DNA of 64,000 bases from Doris montereyensis. Its lineage: Eukaryota; Mollusca; Gastropoda; Nudibranchia; Dorididae. Positions 11,379 to 22,365 of the stretch are shown in pieces. The stretch covers positions 375,001 through 439,000 of the forward strand of contig JAXRKP010000183.1 in assembly GCA_037039925.1 (NCBI GenBank), in the 5' to 3' direction. Position numbers and translations under genes: made by a program. The notes below the pieces were generated by a model. That model was not told the origin of the DNA, did no database searches, and saw only the letters and a list, made by a program, of their open reading frames with translations. The number at the start of each line of letters is the position of its first letter. Position 1 is the stretch's first letter.

Positions 11379-11975
11379 CATATTTAGGCATCGTTGTCAC
11401 AAGTAGCGGAGGAGTTGACAAAGACATCAACAGACGTCTAAACAAAGCAAGAAACTCCTTCAAACTACTTCAAAATGTATGGAAAACAGAAGAATATGAT
11501 TATTAAAACAAAACTAAAAATCTACCAAAGCTGTGTTCTATCAACTCTACTATATGGATCTGAATGCTGGAGGATGACGGACAGAGACATGAACAGGTTA
11601 TCCTCATTCCACACCAAATGCCTGCGAAAAATCATAAATATATTTTTGCCAAACAAAATTTCCAAACGAGACTCTTTCTCCAAAAATGCAAAATAGACCA
11701 CATGCAAGACGCCTTGCTTAAAAGAAGATAGAGGTGGATAGGGCATGTTTAAAGAAAGAAGAAGGGAGCATCAACAAGGCTGCCCTACATTGGACCCCTG
11801 AAGGGAAAAGGAGACGTGACAGACCAAAGACAACTTGAAGAAGAACAGCATAAAATTAGATTAAAGACTGGGCTAAAACCTGGAATTTCACAAAGACGCT
11901 TGCCATAAATAGAGAGATGGAAATCCTTCATTGCTGCCCTACATGCCAACTGGTATAATGGGCAGTAAGTAAGTA
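11379..11975 (+). pseudogene. C-terminal fragment of a non-LTR (LINE) reverse transcriptase
   Basis: Blocks typical of the end of a LINE ORF2 appear in order. YLGIVVTSSGGVDKDINRRL and NKARNSFKLLQNVW (11383-11484) come first. After a frameshift near 11490, KTKLKIYQSCVLSTLLYGSE and CWRMTDRDMNRLSSFHTKCL are followed by RKIINIF and PNKIS (to about 11660). Further frameshifts lead to 'AALHWTPEGKRRRDRPK' (about 11785-11840) and REMEILHCCPTCQL-like remains. The N-terminal RT motifs and endonuclease are absent, as expected for a 5'-truncated insertion. It is a dead copy. Confidence 0.85.
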
Positions 11976-12050
11976 AGTAAATAGTAAGTAAGCAAGTAAG
12001 TAAGTAAGTAAGCAAGCAAGTAGAAGTAAGTAAGCAAGCAAATATAAAGA
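11960..12050. repeat. (AAGT)n microsatellite
   Basis: Interrupted aagt/aagc tetranucleotides follow the LINE fragment and probably derive from its tail. Confidence 0.9.
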
Positions 12051-12119
12051 TCTGCTGGTAAGTAGAACATAAAAGGCATTTTTGTTTTGTTTTCATCCTG
12101 CTTTCTTTTCCTATTTTGT

Positions 12120-12265
12120 TTGCTCTGCTTCCTCTTGTGGGCAGTTAATGGTAGGTTTTGCTTCTTTCCTCACACACTTTCACTTCTCTCATCTTGCTGT
12201 TTCCTTTTGATTCATCCTGAGATCACTGCATATAGTGGACAGGGTAAATTTCAATTAAACAAATT
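12120..12265 (+). mobile_element. short dispersed element (family delta)
   Basis: This is one of eight clear copies (others at 13385, 15205, 19598 plus; 34745, 39635, 42180, 57495 minus). Shared order: 'tcctacttctttcctttcac', 'catcttgctgtttcctctta', then 'caccctgagatcaccgca', 'ggtggatggggtaaatttca' and 'atgaaac'. It has no coding capacity. Its 3' end resembles the SINE-alpha 3' end, so delta is probably a SINE copied by the same machinery. Confidence 0.75.
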
Positions 12266-12600
12266 AACTGCTTCCTCTTCTCTTTATGTGAATTGTTATT
12301 CTATTTTTTAGTTGAGTCATCTTCTATGTACTTTTTTCAAACAGTTTAGCTGGAGGCGACTCAACTTTATTTGGACAAGATTGTTTCTCATACCCTCTTT
12401 TCCCTTCCTTCTTATTACATCAGATTGTTTGAATGCTGACGCCTTGAACACAGCTACGTTTTCCTGATCTTCGCACATTGTTAGTCCGCTTGGTTTTTTA
12501 TTTTGTTTTTGTTGTGTAAAAGAGAAATTCCTTGATCGTGCTTTAAAGATGTTCAACTCTAAGACATCCATTCGTCCTGTGTGCGTGATTTGTTGTACAG

Positions 12601-12837
12601 TGTTGATATCCACACTGCTCATGCTGAGTCTCGTCCACGATCATTACGTTCATCACACGGTGGTATGAAAGTCCAGCACCATGTGTCACGCCCAAGTAGT
12701 CATTCAGGAGATGGCCAATCTGACGTTTGTGGTTTCGATATTCTGAACTCTTTCAAGGTTCCTCATGTATTATGCTACGGAACACTTGGGGGCGCCTTGA
12801 GAACTGGAAAAATTCTCCTTGGGACAATAATGTTGAT
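12601..12837 (+). CDS. LicD/fukutin-like (W02B3.4-like) protein, penultimate exon
   Basis: The end of this exon encodes the start of the LicD nucleotidyltransferase-fold domain. FKVPHVLCYGTLGGALRTGK is followed, in the next frame, by PWDNNVD, matching the family signature 'YGTLLGAVR...PWDDDVD', whose acidic residues bind metal. The frame changes by one base at 'aattctccttgggac': one more c would restore it. The acceptor is ttgttgtacag (12598-12600) and the donor is gat|gtaagt (12838). With the missing base restored, the exon ends in phase 0 and joins the next exon as DNNVD-LCVMREDL. Family members modify glycans or phosphate-containing glycoconjugates in the secretory pathway; the substrate here is unknown. 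Upstream exons were not found. The acceptor choice is less certain than the donor. Confidence 0.72.
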
Positions 12838-13018
12838 GTAAGTTACAGTAATACTCTGCTCACAATTTTAGTCGTTTCATTTTCTACACTTTTAAAATGG
12901 CTGCTTGAAAGATTTACAATTGATGATAGTTTCTGGAATTGTCCTGTTGTTTGTAAGGTGAGCGCTCCGTACGATATATTTTATGATTATTTATCAAAGA
13001 GGCTCTTTTGCTATGTGT

Positions 13019-13290
13019 GGCATTGATGGCTGAGTGGTTAGACCGCCATGCTTGGGATTATGAGGTCCTGGGTTTAAATCCTAGCAAGCTAGACCTGGCA
13101 TTGTGTTCCTTTGGAAAAGCACTTTTAACACATATTTTCCGCACTCAACTCAGGTGCAAATAGATATAAGCATTAGCTTGGAAGTAAAAATCTCGTCAGA
13201 CTAGTGTCATGTCCGGAGGTGATTGTTACGCTACCGAAACCGTAATAAGCTCTGGTTATCTGAGCTGTAATGACTTTGAAGGAACTTAGT
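13019..13290 (+). mobile_element. tRNA-derived SINE, family beta
   Basis: It opens with a tRNA-like head: an A-box-like 'tggctgagtggtta' (13027-13040) and a B-box-like 'gggtttaaatcc' (13070-13081). Then come 'ggcattgtgttcctttggaa', 'caggtgcaaatagatataag', 'cattagcttggaagtaaaaa', 'tcgtcagactagtgtcatgt' and 'gctgtaatgactttgaagga'. The same blocks appear at 54640 and 40545 (plus) and at 31555 and 35625 (minus). It lies in the intron between the two LicD-like exons. Confidence 0.88.
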
Positions 13291-13384
13291 TTTGTAAGCT
13301 ATCAATTTGCATTCTCTAAAAACAGTTAGCTATGCCTGTCTGTGTAGAGCCTATTAATGACTTACAATTGTAAATTTCTTGTAA

Positions 13385-13520
13385 GCGGCTGGTTGCTGGT
13401 AGATCCTACTGCTTTCCTTCCACTTTTCACTCATCTTTCATCTTGCTCTTTCCTCTTAATTCACCCTGAGATCACCGCAATGGTGGATGGGGTAAATTTC
13501 AATGAAACAAAAGTTGCTTT
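13385..13520 (+). mobile_element. delta element
   Basis: 'ggttgctggtagatcctact', 'catcttgctctttcctctta', 'attcaccctgagatcaccgc' and 'ggtggatggggtaaatttca' are present. It is intronic in the LicD-like gene. Confidence 0.8.
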
Positions 13521-13712
13521 GTAACTTGTTGTCTTTACTTTACTCTTTCCATTAAAGGGAGGCAAACTTCTCGTAGGCAAAGGTCACAAATTCAGTTTCT
13601 TTGTTGCATTTATTTATAATGTTGACAGAATTTTCTTTTTTAATTTATATTAGGGTATCAATTTTTATAGAACCAGTTGAATTTTTGTTTGGTTTCCATT
13701 TTACCTCTGCAG

Positions 13713-14102
13713 CTGTGCGTCATGAGAGAAGACTTGGATAAAGCTCCGTGGTCAGAGGTCATGACTGCCATACATTCCCGTGGCCTTGAGACCTCCTACG
13801 ACCACCGTCATGGAGAGTTAATCATCCAGAGAAATTCAGCTGTGTGTGTGATTACCGTGTTTTATGTGACGTATCGGAAGCAGGTGTACCGAGATGGCTG
13901 GGAGCATCGATATTTGTTCTTGTTTCAAGGTTCCTCTGTGTCATTCCCAAAGGATCTGTTGAAAGCTCCTCTTCCCACCATAAGATTCCATGGCAGACCA
14001 GGAATGCCAGTGCCCCATGACGACGTGGAGCTGTTGAAGTATTTGTATCCAGACGATTGGTGGATCGAAAAGGCCCCGCCAGGGTGTAAAGGCATAAGTT
14101 GA
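13713..14102 (+). CDS. LicD/fukutin-like (W02B3.4-like) protein, last exon
   Basis: An open exon of 130 codons follows a strong acceptor (pyrimidine tract then ctctgcag, 13711-13712) and ends at tga 14100-14102. It begins LCVMREDLDKAPWSEVM and continues GLETSYDHRHGELIIQRNSA, YRDGWEHRYLFLFQGSSVSF, then PLPTIRFHGRPGMPVPHDD and LLKYLYPDDWWIEKAPPGC before the stop. These match the second half of the LicD domain in W02B3.4-like proteins: the 'D(V/I)D..LREDL' continuation, a Gly-Trp-(E) core, an 'F.G' strand before 'Y..DWW', and a short Pro-Gly-Cys tail. The length suits a complete C-terminus. Phase 0 fits the preceding exon. No break is seen within this exon. The exact substrate, and whether it is Golgi-located as in relatives, cannot be read from this piece. 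Confidence 0.8.
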   Translation: MCVMREDLDKAPWSEVMTAIHSRGLETSYDHRHGELIIQRNSAVCVITVFYVTYRKQVYRDGWEHRYLFLFQGSSVSFPKDLLKAPLPTIRFHGRPGMPVPHDDVELLKYLYPDDWWIEKAPPGCKGIS

Positions 14103-15204
14103 TAAAAATGCGGCAATTCAGGAGTCGTGTATGTCATTTATAAGGCCGACTTTTAGAGGCAATTGCAGGTAGAATTTGATTGTAAAGATCGTTTATTTTT
14201 ATTTCCTGGAATACGTCAAAAGGTCAAGTTTTATTTATGTTTTTCATGCATGGAGAGAATTTGATTTCGACTGTTATGGGATACAGCAAAGAGTGTATTT
14301 ATTGGAAGAAAAATATTACGCAGAATGCTACAAAATGTAATCTTATTACATCTTTACAGTATGAAAATGAACCTTTTGCCTTAAGAAAAGTTCTCATGTA
14401 CCGGTAGAGTTAATTATATGATCTGTTATTTTAGGAAGAAAATGTATGCATTGTAAGTGAATGACTTTATTTAAAATGAACTTGTGTAACAGACATTACC
14501 AAGAAAAATGTTGGTGCTCTTGTTTCAAGTAGAGCAAGACTAATTTTAAAAATAATGTTTGTTAAAATTTGCAATTCTTGTTTACTTGAACCAGCAATAT
14601 TTTTGTGCTAATATTTATTGTTTCCTTTTGCGGAAACAAACTAATTGTTTATTTTATCTTATCTCAAGTTTGTTTCAGTCATTATTGTTTTGTTTTTATG
14701 TTTGAACAGAAAAGAGAATATTTATTGTTTTGTTTTTTGTGTTTGAACAGAAACGATAAAATTTCAATGCAATGAACAACTTCTTGAGATCAGCTATGTT
14801 TCTTTTTTTTGGTGTAATGTTTTTAGTTCATCTTGATCTGATTTTTCAATCTCAAAATTATACAAATTCAGTGGTAACTGCCAAAACAAGTGCTGAGAAA
14901 ATGCCTACTCTGTGATAGCGATACATGTTTTGAGTGTGACAAGAATACGTTTTATAACGCTACGTTGTCCATGAAAAGGCATACATACGAAATCAAGTTT
15001 GATTTGCTAATTTGCCCACTTCCATCGATAACGTGTTCCATACAACAGCCACATATTCTTACATGTAGATCTGATAATTTCCTTGACCTGCAGAGAGAGT
15101 GAGAGAGGAGGGAAAGGAGGGTGGGGGGTGCGTGTGTGTACGTGTGTTTAAAATGAAGGCAGGCTGGTTTGCCATGGGCAATTTACGACACGGTTCAATG
15201 ATGT
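14103..15204 (+). other. probable 3' UTR and flank of the LicD-like gene
   Basis: AT-rich DNA without supported open frames follows the stop codon. I found no AATAAA close to the stop; the nearest clear one downstream is at 16741. The transcript end is therefore undefined. A near-duplicate pair 'tttattgttttgttttt.tgtttgaacagaaa' lies at 14683-14755. Confidence 0.45.
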
Positions 15205-15318
15205 TTAGTGTGGCTCTCTTTCCTTTTACTCTTTCACTTCTCTTTATCCTGCTGTTTCCTCTTAATTCACCCTGAGATCACCACAATGGTGGACCGGGTA
15301 AATTTCAATCAAACAAAT
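15205..15318 (+). mobile_element. delta element
   Basis: 'ctctttccttttactctttc', 'ctgctgtttcctcttaattc', 'accctgagatcaccacaatg' and 'ggtggaccgggtaaatttca' are present. Confidence 0.8.
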
Positions 15319-16029
15319 TCAGCAGTGGTCTTGAAACTTCTAGTCTAAGTCTTTGTCGCTCAAGAAAGATCTTTGCCACCTAACCTGCTCTTGCCAGTTC
15401 GGTGATTTCCACACCAAGGGAAATAATCTCATGTCAATTTATCTCTCTCTCTAGATATATCTTTTAGGGTGACTCCAATGGATTCATATGAACTTATCTA
15501 GAAACTGGTGTCTGTGCCAGTGTTGATTGTGCAATGACTCAAAATGAATTGTTATGTCAGTACAAAGCTGTTTCTATTTATTTACAACACTGCCCAGATG
15601 CTCCCATTTTTTTGGCTATGGAAGGCTATACATTTTGATAACGGTTAGCAAATTTTTCTAAATTGAAAAGGAAAAAGAAAAGACAAGAAAAATGATAGTT
15701 GAACATGGTTTAGATAAGATACCTAGAAATTGCTTATTTATGTGATAATGAAAAGGATTTGTGTCTCTCTCTTACTGCCTATCAAGATTGTCTTTCTGCA
15801 CATTATGGATCATTTCATATCATGCATATATTTAAGCTGACTACACATTTGTTAAATATTACACTAATCATTACACACACACACACACACACATATACAT
15901 GCTCTGCTTTTCAAAGGTGTATACACCTATTCTCCCACATCTATCTTTCAATGTCTCACTTGTGATTTTATCTGTCACATTAACCAAGATCTCTGTAAGC
16001 CTAATCTTTAGTGCACAAACTGGATTTAT
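15319..16029. other. intergenic DNA, short (CA)n
   Basis: No gene is seen. A (ca)11-type microsatellite sits at 15871-15893. Confidence 0.6.
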
Positions 16030-16400
16030 TCAGTTAGTTAGAGTCGAACTTTTTGAAAGATCTAAACAAGTAAGTCCACTTATTGACTTTTGATGGTAAA
16101 ATTTCAGAGTGAGAAGAGAAACACAAATCTTCGTTTAGATCATACGCATAACAGGAGCCTTTCTGTTGTTTTAAGGTCTCTATTATTTATAAATGTCATG
16201 AATGAAGCTTGCGTTTGATCATTTGAAGGTCGAATCTCATATCCTATATATGGACTTAAGCTTTAAGACAATTTCACCATCAATATATTGTGACGTGCAA
16301 CCGCCTCTTGGATATAACACTAGTCTTGTATCACCCTTTCAACTCAGCACCATAGAAAGTGAGGTGAACCCAGCTCTATTAGCCTCTAAGGTATGAAGGA
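16030..16400. repeat. dispersed repeat family F, copy 1
   Basis: It aligns by eye with 24990-25280: 'agatctaaacaagtaagtcc'/'agatctagacacataagtcc', then 'cgtttagatcat'/'cgtttaaatcat', then 'gatcatttgaaggtcgaatc'/'gatcatctgaaggacaaatg', then 'gacaatttcaccatc'/'gacagtttcaccactg'. The copies are diverged by many substitutions. Nature unknown; neither copy has a convincing protein. Confidence 0.6.
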
Positions 16401-16829
16401 ACACATTTTGAGATGTTTTCATTGATTTATAAAGTTGTATAAAATAGTGCAATACTGAATCTCTTCGTTCATTCAAAGAAGTAGAAAATTTTGTACCGTT
16501 TCACATGGTTTTATATTTTGAGTAAAAATCCATTGTGGGATTGTGGTTTTCACTGCCATCACAAAGGCACTGCTGTAACATGTTGGATTTTTTTAAATTC
16601 CTCTATTTGTGTTGTTGGTTCACCAAAAAAAACAAACCCTGAGAGAGAAAGAGGATAGAAATCATGTTGTCACTAATTCTATCATTCACTTCATTCACTT
16701 GCTAAAATGGTATTTTTTTCATTTTGTGTGCTGTCTCAGCAATAAAGAATATATACATGTATATATACATATATATAAATATATTAAAGCATGCCCGTAA
16801 ACAATGTTGGATTATGATTTCTTTTTATT

Positions 16830-17177
16830 ATAAAGCTGGATCTCTTGCACTTTTGACTGGTTAACTCAGAAACCACTGTATCGGCTACGGACGATATCAA
16901 GCATGATTATTAGATCAAATTAGTACTCGATACTGAAGTTACACATGCTTTTTATTGTATTGACCGGAAATTGAGAAATTAGATCTAGTAACAAAGTTTC
17001 GTGGATTGCAAGCAAAACAATCTTTTTCCAATCGATTAAAATACTGATTTAATCCAAGAGTTTATTCACTAAGAACCCAAAGCAGGCTATTTGAAATCTA
17101 CATGGCAAATATGGAGGTTGTGGGTGCAGTGGTTCCTGAGTTATAAGCGGTCAAAGTAAGAGGCGTTCAGCTTTATA
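16830..17177. mobile_element. short TIR element (MITE-like), family E, copy 1
   Basis: The two ends are imperfect inverted repeats of about 40 bp. The left end reads 'ataaagctgga', then 'cacttttgactgg', then 'ttaactcagaaaccactg'. The reverse complement of the right end reads 'atataaagctgaacgcc', then 'tactttgaccgc', then 'ttataactcaggaaccactg'. The interior is shared with 22040-22350 ('aaacaatctttttccaatcg', 'gagtttattcactaagaacc', 'aaatatggaggttgtggg'). It has no coding capacity, so it is a non-autonomous DNA transposon by structure. Target duplications were not resolved. Confidence 0.72.
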
Positions 17178-17827
17178 TGTACATGTATTTGACATATTTA
17201 CAGATTGAATCTGAGTGAGTGATAAGTAAATTCAAATGCACCTCAATGTTATACATTGGATAAGAATATATGTATATATGCAATGATAAGAGAGAAAATA
17301 GGTTTCTTTGTATTGTCAACTGGAGCGATGGTTTTTCTAATATGCATGAGCAGCATACATACGTATAATATGTTATTCGAATGTACCTTGACATGTTAGC
17401 TCACTCATTGCCATTACTGACACATATCGGGTCCCATTCGAAATGCCCTTTGTTGCTTAACTCGCACCCACCAGTATTGACTTCCTACTACTTGCCGGCC
17501 GATACCTTTCAATATTAACATTTTTCAGACATGTAGTTGAATCATTTGTCCGGAAATACTACATAAAATTATCATCAGTTACTAAATCTTTTGTTACAAA
17601 TTTAAAGTCGACAGACACAACTCTGGTAGTTAATTATTATGCCGTCACAAACAAAAGAATTCTTGTCAACCCAAGAACTTGCTCTAGGACAAGATCTGTT
17701 TTTAAATCTGTAAGGAATCTGACTCTGAATCATCGGATACTAATCTTTATGTCAACCATGCAAAAAGAAGTCAAAGACAATTCCCTCATTTCAAGTTTCC
17801 CATTAAAAAACTTTTTTTACAAAATAA
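17178..17827. other. intergenic DNA, no gene seen
   Basis: AT-rich DNA without recognisable coding or repeat structure. Confidence 0.55.
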
Positions 17828-18025
17828 AGATGGTGGGCTGACACCTAGTTGCATCGCAGATGGACAATAAAAAGCAGGTCCCGTGTGCAGGTCACAACAG
17901 TCTGTGTATGTTAAAGATCCCTTGACTGTTTGCAGGTCAGTCTGCGCAAAATTATAAAAATCCTACCAAAAAACCCCTGAGATCACCTTAGTTGTGGATG
18001 TGGGTAAATAAAATCAAAGAAAATT
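17828..18025 (+). mobile_element. SINE-alpha, 3' half
   Basis: 'ggtgggctgacacctagttg', 'ggacaataaaaagcaggtcc', 'ttaaagatcccttgactgtt', 'cctgagatcaccttagttgt' and 'ggatgtgggtaaataaaatc' are present. The tRNA head is missing (5' truncated). Confidence 0.85.
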
Positions 18026-19597
18026 CTGAACCCAAAGTGCCTGGTAGTGAGTGAGTTAAAGTAAAAGTTTTCATTGTTGGACAACAGGAAAAGCATTATT
18101 GTTATATAGTTCTAATAATATTCAAAGCATGAAACTGCACACATCTTACATCTGATATATTTATATAGATATGTGCCACATTCCTTCGTCCTTGCTTGTC
18201 ATTGTATGGAGTTTTGACTACATGGCCTGTATTTTTACCATGGTGTATTTTGCACAGCAGCACACATGAATGAATTGCAAAGACTGCTGGCTAAATACTT
18301 AATACCTCTTGTAATCAAACTGTGAACTGACCTGTAGTGATATTATCGTTATAGAAATCCCCGCTTTCGATCCTTTTTCATTATAATAGAAACAACATCT
18401 TTGTAAATGAGTTTATGTTTTAACTATTAATTTTTGTATGAATGAAAGTTTTGTTTTTAGAAGGCTTGTTTTTCTGTTCTTATAAGAGTTTACAATGTTA
18501 GTTGTTTTTCAAACAGGCTTGTTTTTAAGATTGAGTTTATTTTCAAAAAATGCCTTGTATCAGTTTTGGGACGTAGATTTTTGTTTGTAATAGAACGGGA
18601 GCCAGGAAGGAGATTATTACGGCATTTTGGTGAAAGGGCTTCTGTACACTCCAGAAGCCAAATGTGGATCTTAATCTTAACGTAAGGAATGATAACACAT
18701 AAGAATGAACTGTTCATGTAGCAGGATCTATTGAGTTGTACTAACAGCAGACAAACTTTGTGGTCCGATGTGCGCTTTGGGCGTGTGACAAATTCCATGT
18801 GCCCTAGAAGGTGCATATTAGATTTAAAGATTCATTATACAAAAAAGAATTTAAAAATTCATTGTTTGCGTGAGATGTCTTTGTTTCTTCATTTTGTCAC
18901 AAAGTAGAGCTTCCTACAGACAAGACAAAGCAATTTGTATGAAGAGGCTTTATCAGTCAAGTGTGTCATTTGGCGTTTTCCCGCAAGACATTGTATGTTA
19001 CCTCACACACAGTTACAGATGTAAAGTAATGAGGCACAAAAGTTTGTTAAAAAAGAAAATTAAAATTTTAAAGATCAGACACGTGAACGTTAAACGATGA
19101 TCTAATTCTAATCTTTGGATCCTCTCAAAAGTAAAAGTTTTCATTTCACTGTTCCTTGGTTTTACTCGGATTTAAGTTTGTGAGTTAGTTTTTTTTATCA
19201 GCACAGATTCTCAATCTTTCACTTTCATATATCATCACATGCAAAGCTTTATTTTATAAAGTTCTTAAAGTCTTGAATATTATTTTATTGAAAACTGACA
19301 GCTTATAAATATACTTAAGTTTGTATTGATAAACAGCTTATTGATTTTGTGTTTTGTTTACATATGTTAGGCTTTAAAAAAAAAGTTTTCATTTTCATTT
19401 TTATTAATTTTTTGCTCTGCTGATAGATCTGTGTTTGTCCCGCTTCATGATTCTAATTTCATTAACATTTCAAATTCACTGAGCATTTTGATCTGGCTTG
19501 AGCATCAGCAAAGTTGAAACATGCCTTTTACAAAGTGCTGTAATCTGAGCAGGTGCTTATCATGATTAAAGCAAAGTAGTTTCTTGTGATATTGTTG
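18026..19597. other. intergenic AT-rich DNA, no gene seen
   Basis: Only short, overlapping open frames without recognisable motifs are present. 'gtaaaagttttcatt' recurs at 18060 and 19129. Confidence 0.55.
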
Positions 19598-19745
19598 GTG
19601 GTTGGCAGCGGGTACTGCTGTTAGGTCCTACTTCTTTCCTTTCACCGACCCTTATACTTATCCTTTCGTATTGCTGTTTCCTCTTAATTCATTCTGTGAT
19701 CATCACAAATGGGTGGATGGGGTAAATTCTAATTAAACAAACAAA
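19598..19745 (+). mobile_element. delta element
   Basis: 'ggtggttggcagcgggtact', 'tcctacttctttcctttcac', 'ttgctgtttcctcttaattc' and 'ggtggatggggtaaattcta' are present. This copy shows the longest 5' part of the family. Confidence 0.8.
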
Positions 19746-20129
19746 AATCTTGAGTAGTAGTAGTAGTACTCTGTGTCTATTTGGGACAATAAGCACTAAT
19801 CCTGCCTGTTTCGACTCATGGATTTAGGCATTTCATCATTTATAATATATAATCATACAAGGCTCTTAGATTGAGTTAAAGTTTAAAAATAACATTGTTA
19901 TAGAATGGAGCAATGTCATATTTATAATGCAAATCAGAAAGAATTGATTTAATTATTTGACATATAATTATAACTTTGCCCTATGATAAATGTAATCTTG
20001 CATTTTGTATCAATTAATGGGTTTACTTTTTATTTTGTGGGTATGGGGGGAATCTTGTTCAGGTTATTGGTTTCCTCTTGTATTCACAAAACATGTCAAT
20101 TGATTTACAATGCAATGAAGAGTGTGACA

Positions 20130-20990
20130 GTGACAGTTCTCTCTGAATTCAAGAATTCTTGATTTTGTTTTCTCTATGAATTCAAGTGACAGTCTCTCTA
20201 TGAATTCAAGAATGAGGTCACTGCAATGAAGAGTGTGAAGACAGCTGTCTCTGAATTCAAGAAAACTGCAATGAAGAGTGTGACAGCTGTCAATTCAAGA
20301 ATGAGGTCACTGCAATGAAGACAGACAGCTCTCTATGAATTCAAGAATGAGGTCACTGCCTGCAATGAAGAGTGTGACAGCTGTCTATGAATTCAAGAAT
20401 GAGGTCACTGCAATGAAGAGTGTGACAGCTGTCTATGAATTCAAGAATGAGGTCACTGCAATGAAGAGTGTGACAGCTCTCTATGAATTCAAGAATGAGG
20501 TCACTGCAATGAGAGTGTGACAGCTCTCTATGAATTCAAGAATGAGGTCATAATGCAAGGTCAGCCTGTCTATGAATTCAAGAATGCAAGAAGTGTGACA
20601 GCTCTCTATGAATTCAAGAATGAGGTCACTGCAATGAAGAGTGTGACAGCTGTCTATGAATTCAAGAATGAGGTCACTGCAATGAAGAGTGTGACAGCTG
20701 TCTATGAATTCAAGAATGAGGTCACTGCAATGAAGAGTGTGACAGCTGTCTATGAAGCTGTCTATGAATTCAAGAATGAGGTCACTGCAATGAAGAGTGT
20801 GACAGCTCTCTATGAATTCAAGAATGAGGTCACTGCAATGAAGAGTGTGACAGCTGTCTATGAATTCAAGAATGAGGTCACTGCAATGAAGAGTGTGACA
20901 GCTGTCTATGAATTCAAGAATGAGGTCACTGCAATGAAGAGTGTGACAGCTGTCAAGAATGAATCAGAATGAGGTCACTGCAATGAAGAG
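20130..20990. repeat. 48-bp minisatellite, 16-codon period
   Basis: About 16 units carry 'gaattcaagaatgaggtcac', 'tgcaatgaagagtgtgacag' and 'ctgtctat'. Since 48 is a multiple of 3, the plus strand stays open across most units as a repeating 16-residue peptide (YEFKNEVTAMKSVTAV). The first six units are truncated or scrambled. No signal peptide, splice context or flanking coding exon supports a real protein. Confidence 0.95.
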
Positions 20991-21279
20991 GTCACTGAAT
21001 GGGTTTTTTTTCCTTCTGGTTTCTGTAGTTTGTCACTAAGTTTCAAAATTTTTGTCTTTTTTGTTTCTTTCTGGAGGTTTTTGTTTTTTGTTGCTGCTTT
21101 TTTATCCCTAATCATTTCACTACTTTTTTTATTATTATTGTTGTCAAGGATGTGACTCTTAAATGGTTTAAACATTGTTGTTTAGTCATCCATTCTAAAT
21201 ACCTCAGGAAAGTAACCTGAATGTCCTTGTCGTCATATTGGTGTATTAAGGTGCTGCTGATTAATTTGTCATCATATGT

Positions 21280-21350
21280 ATATGGATATATAATACGTTA
21301 TATGGATATATAATACGTGTATATGGATATATAATACGTGTGTATATATA
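21280..21350. repeat. about 21-bp repeat, 3-4 units
   Basis: Units of 'tatatggatatataatacgt'. Confidence 0.9.
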
Positions 21351-21582
21351 ATATATCAAGGAATGAAGTTCCCTTGTAACTTCTTTGTTGGATTTATTTA
21401 TAAAACCAAATCTTCCACTCATTCTTCCTTTAGTTTTGTTGTTTGATTTGGTAGCATAAAGTTACACTTTTGTTTTGTTTGGAATAGTGTTGGTATTTTT
21501 TAGTTTTTGACAGACGGGGTAGTGGGGTGATTGTTTGTTTTTTTTTTTGTAAGATTTAAACATTTTAATTATCTGTGATGAT

Positions 21583-21640
21583 GACTATGTTATTATGACT
21601 ATGTTATTATGACTATGTTATTATGACTATGTTGTTATTT
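21583..21640. repeat. 13-bp repeat, 4 units
   Basis: Units of 'gactatgttatta' plus t. Confidence 0.9.
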
Positions 21641-21989
21641 TTTACCTGTGTAAGTTCTGATCTTTTTTTTTTTTAAGAGTTTGCTACATACCATTCTTTT
21701 AAATTTTTTTTATTAGAAATATTATTATTGTTGTCACAGTTTCATTTGAGAGGTGAGGCATTTTGGTGTATTGGTACATGCATCCTTAAGCTCACTGTTA
21801 TTTATGTATTTAGCGTTAAATCATTCAGTAAATGAGAGGCAATAATTTCACGATTTTGATTTTTAAAATTTTGGTGAACATTTCACAGCACGATTGTCTT
21901 ATGCTTGTGTTTTATTGCCTTTAGTTTAATACTGTAAAAACGCTACCTTGAAATAGAAAGATGCGATGTCATATATATATATATGTGCA

Positions 21990-22365
21990 TGCCCATAGCC
22001 CATATATCATGTTGGATTATGATTTCTCTTTATTATGGATCTCTTTAACTCAGAAACTACTGTATCGGTTACGGGTGATATAAAGTATGATTATTAGATC
22101 AAATTATTTATCAATACTGAAGTTATGCTGGCTTTTTATTTTAATGACCGGGAATTGAGAAATTAGATCTAGTAACAATAAAACATTTCAGATCGCAGGC
22201 AAAACAATCTTTTTCCAATCAATTAAAGTGCTGATTTGATCCAAGAGTTTATTCACTAAGAACCTAAATCAGACTATTTGAAATCTACTTGTGAAATATG
22301 GAGGTTGTGGTTTGCAGTGAATCCTGAGTTATAAGCGGTCAAAGTTAAAGACGTTCAGTTCTATA
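21990..22365. mobile_element. MITE-like family E, copy 2
   Basis: It matches copy 1 (16830-17177) through 'ttaactcagaaactactgta', 'attagatctagtaacaa', 'aaacaatctttttccaatca', 'gagtttattcactaagaacc' and 'cctgagttataagcggtcaa'. The left inverted repeat is shortened. The similarity continues a little upstream (a 'gttggattatgatttct' block). Confidence 0.72.
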
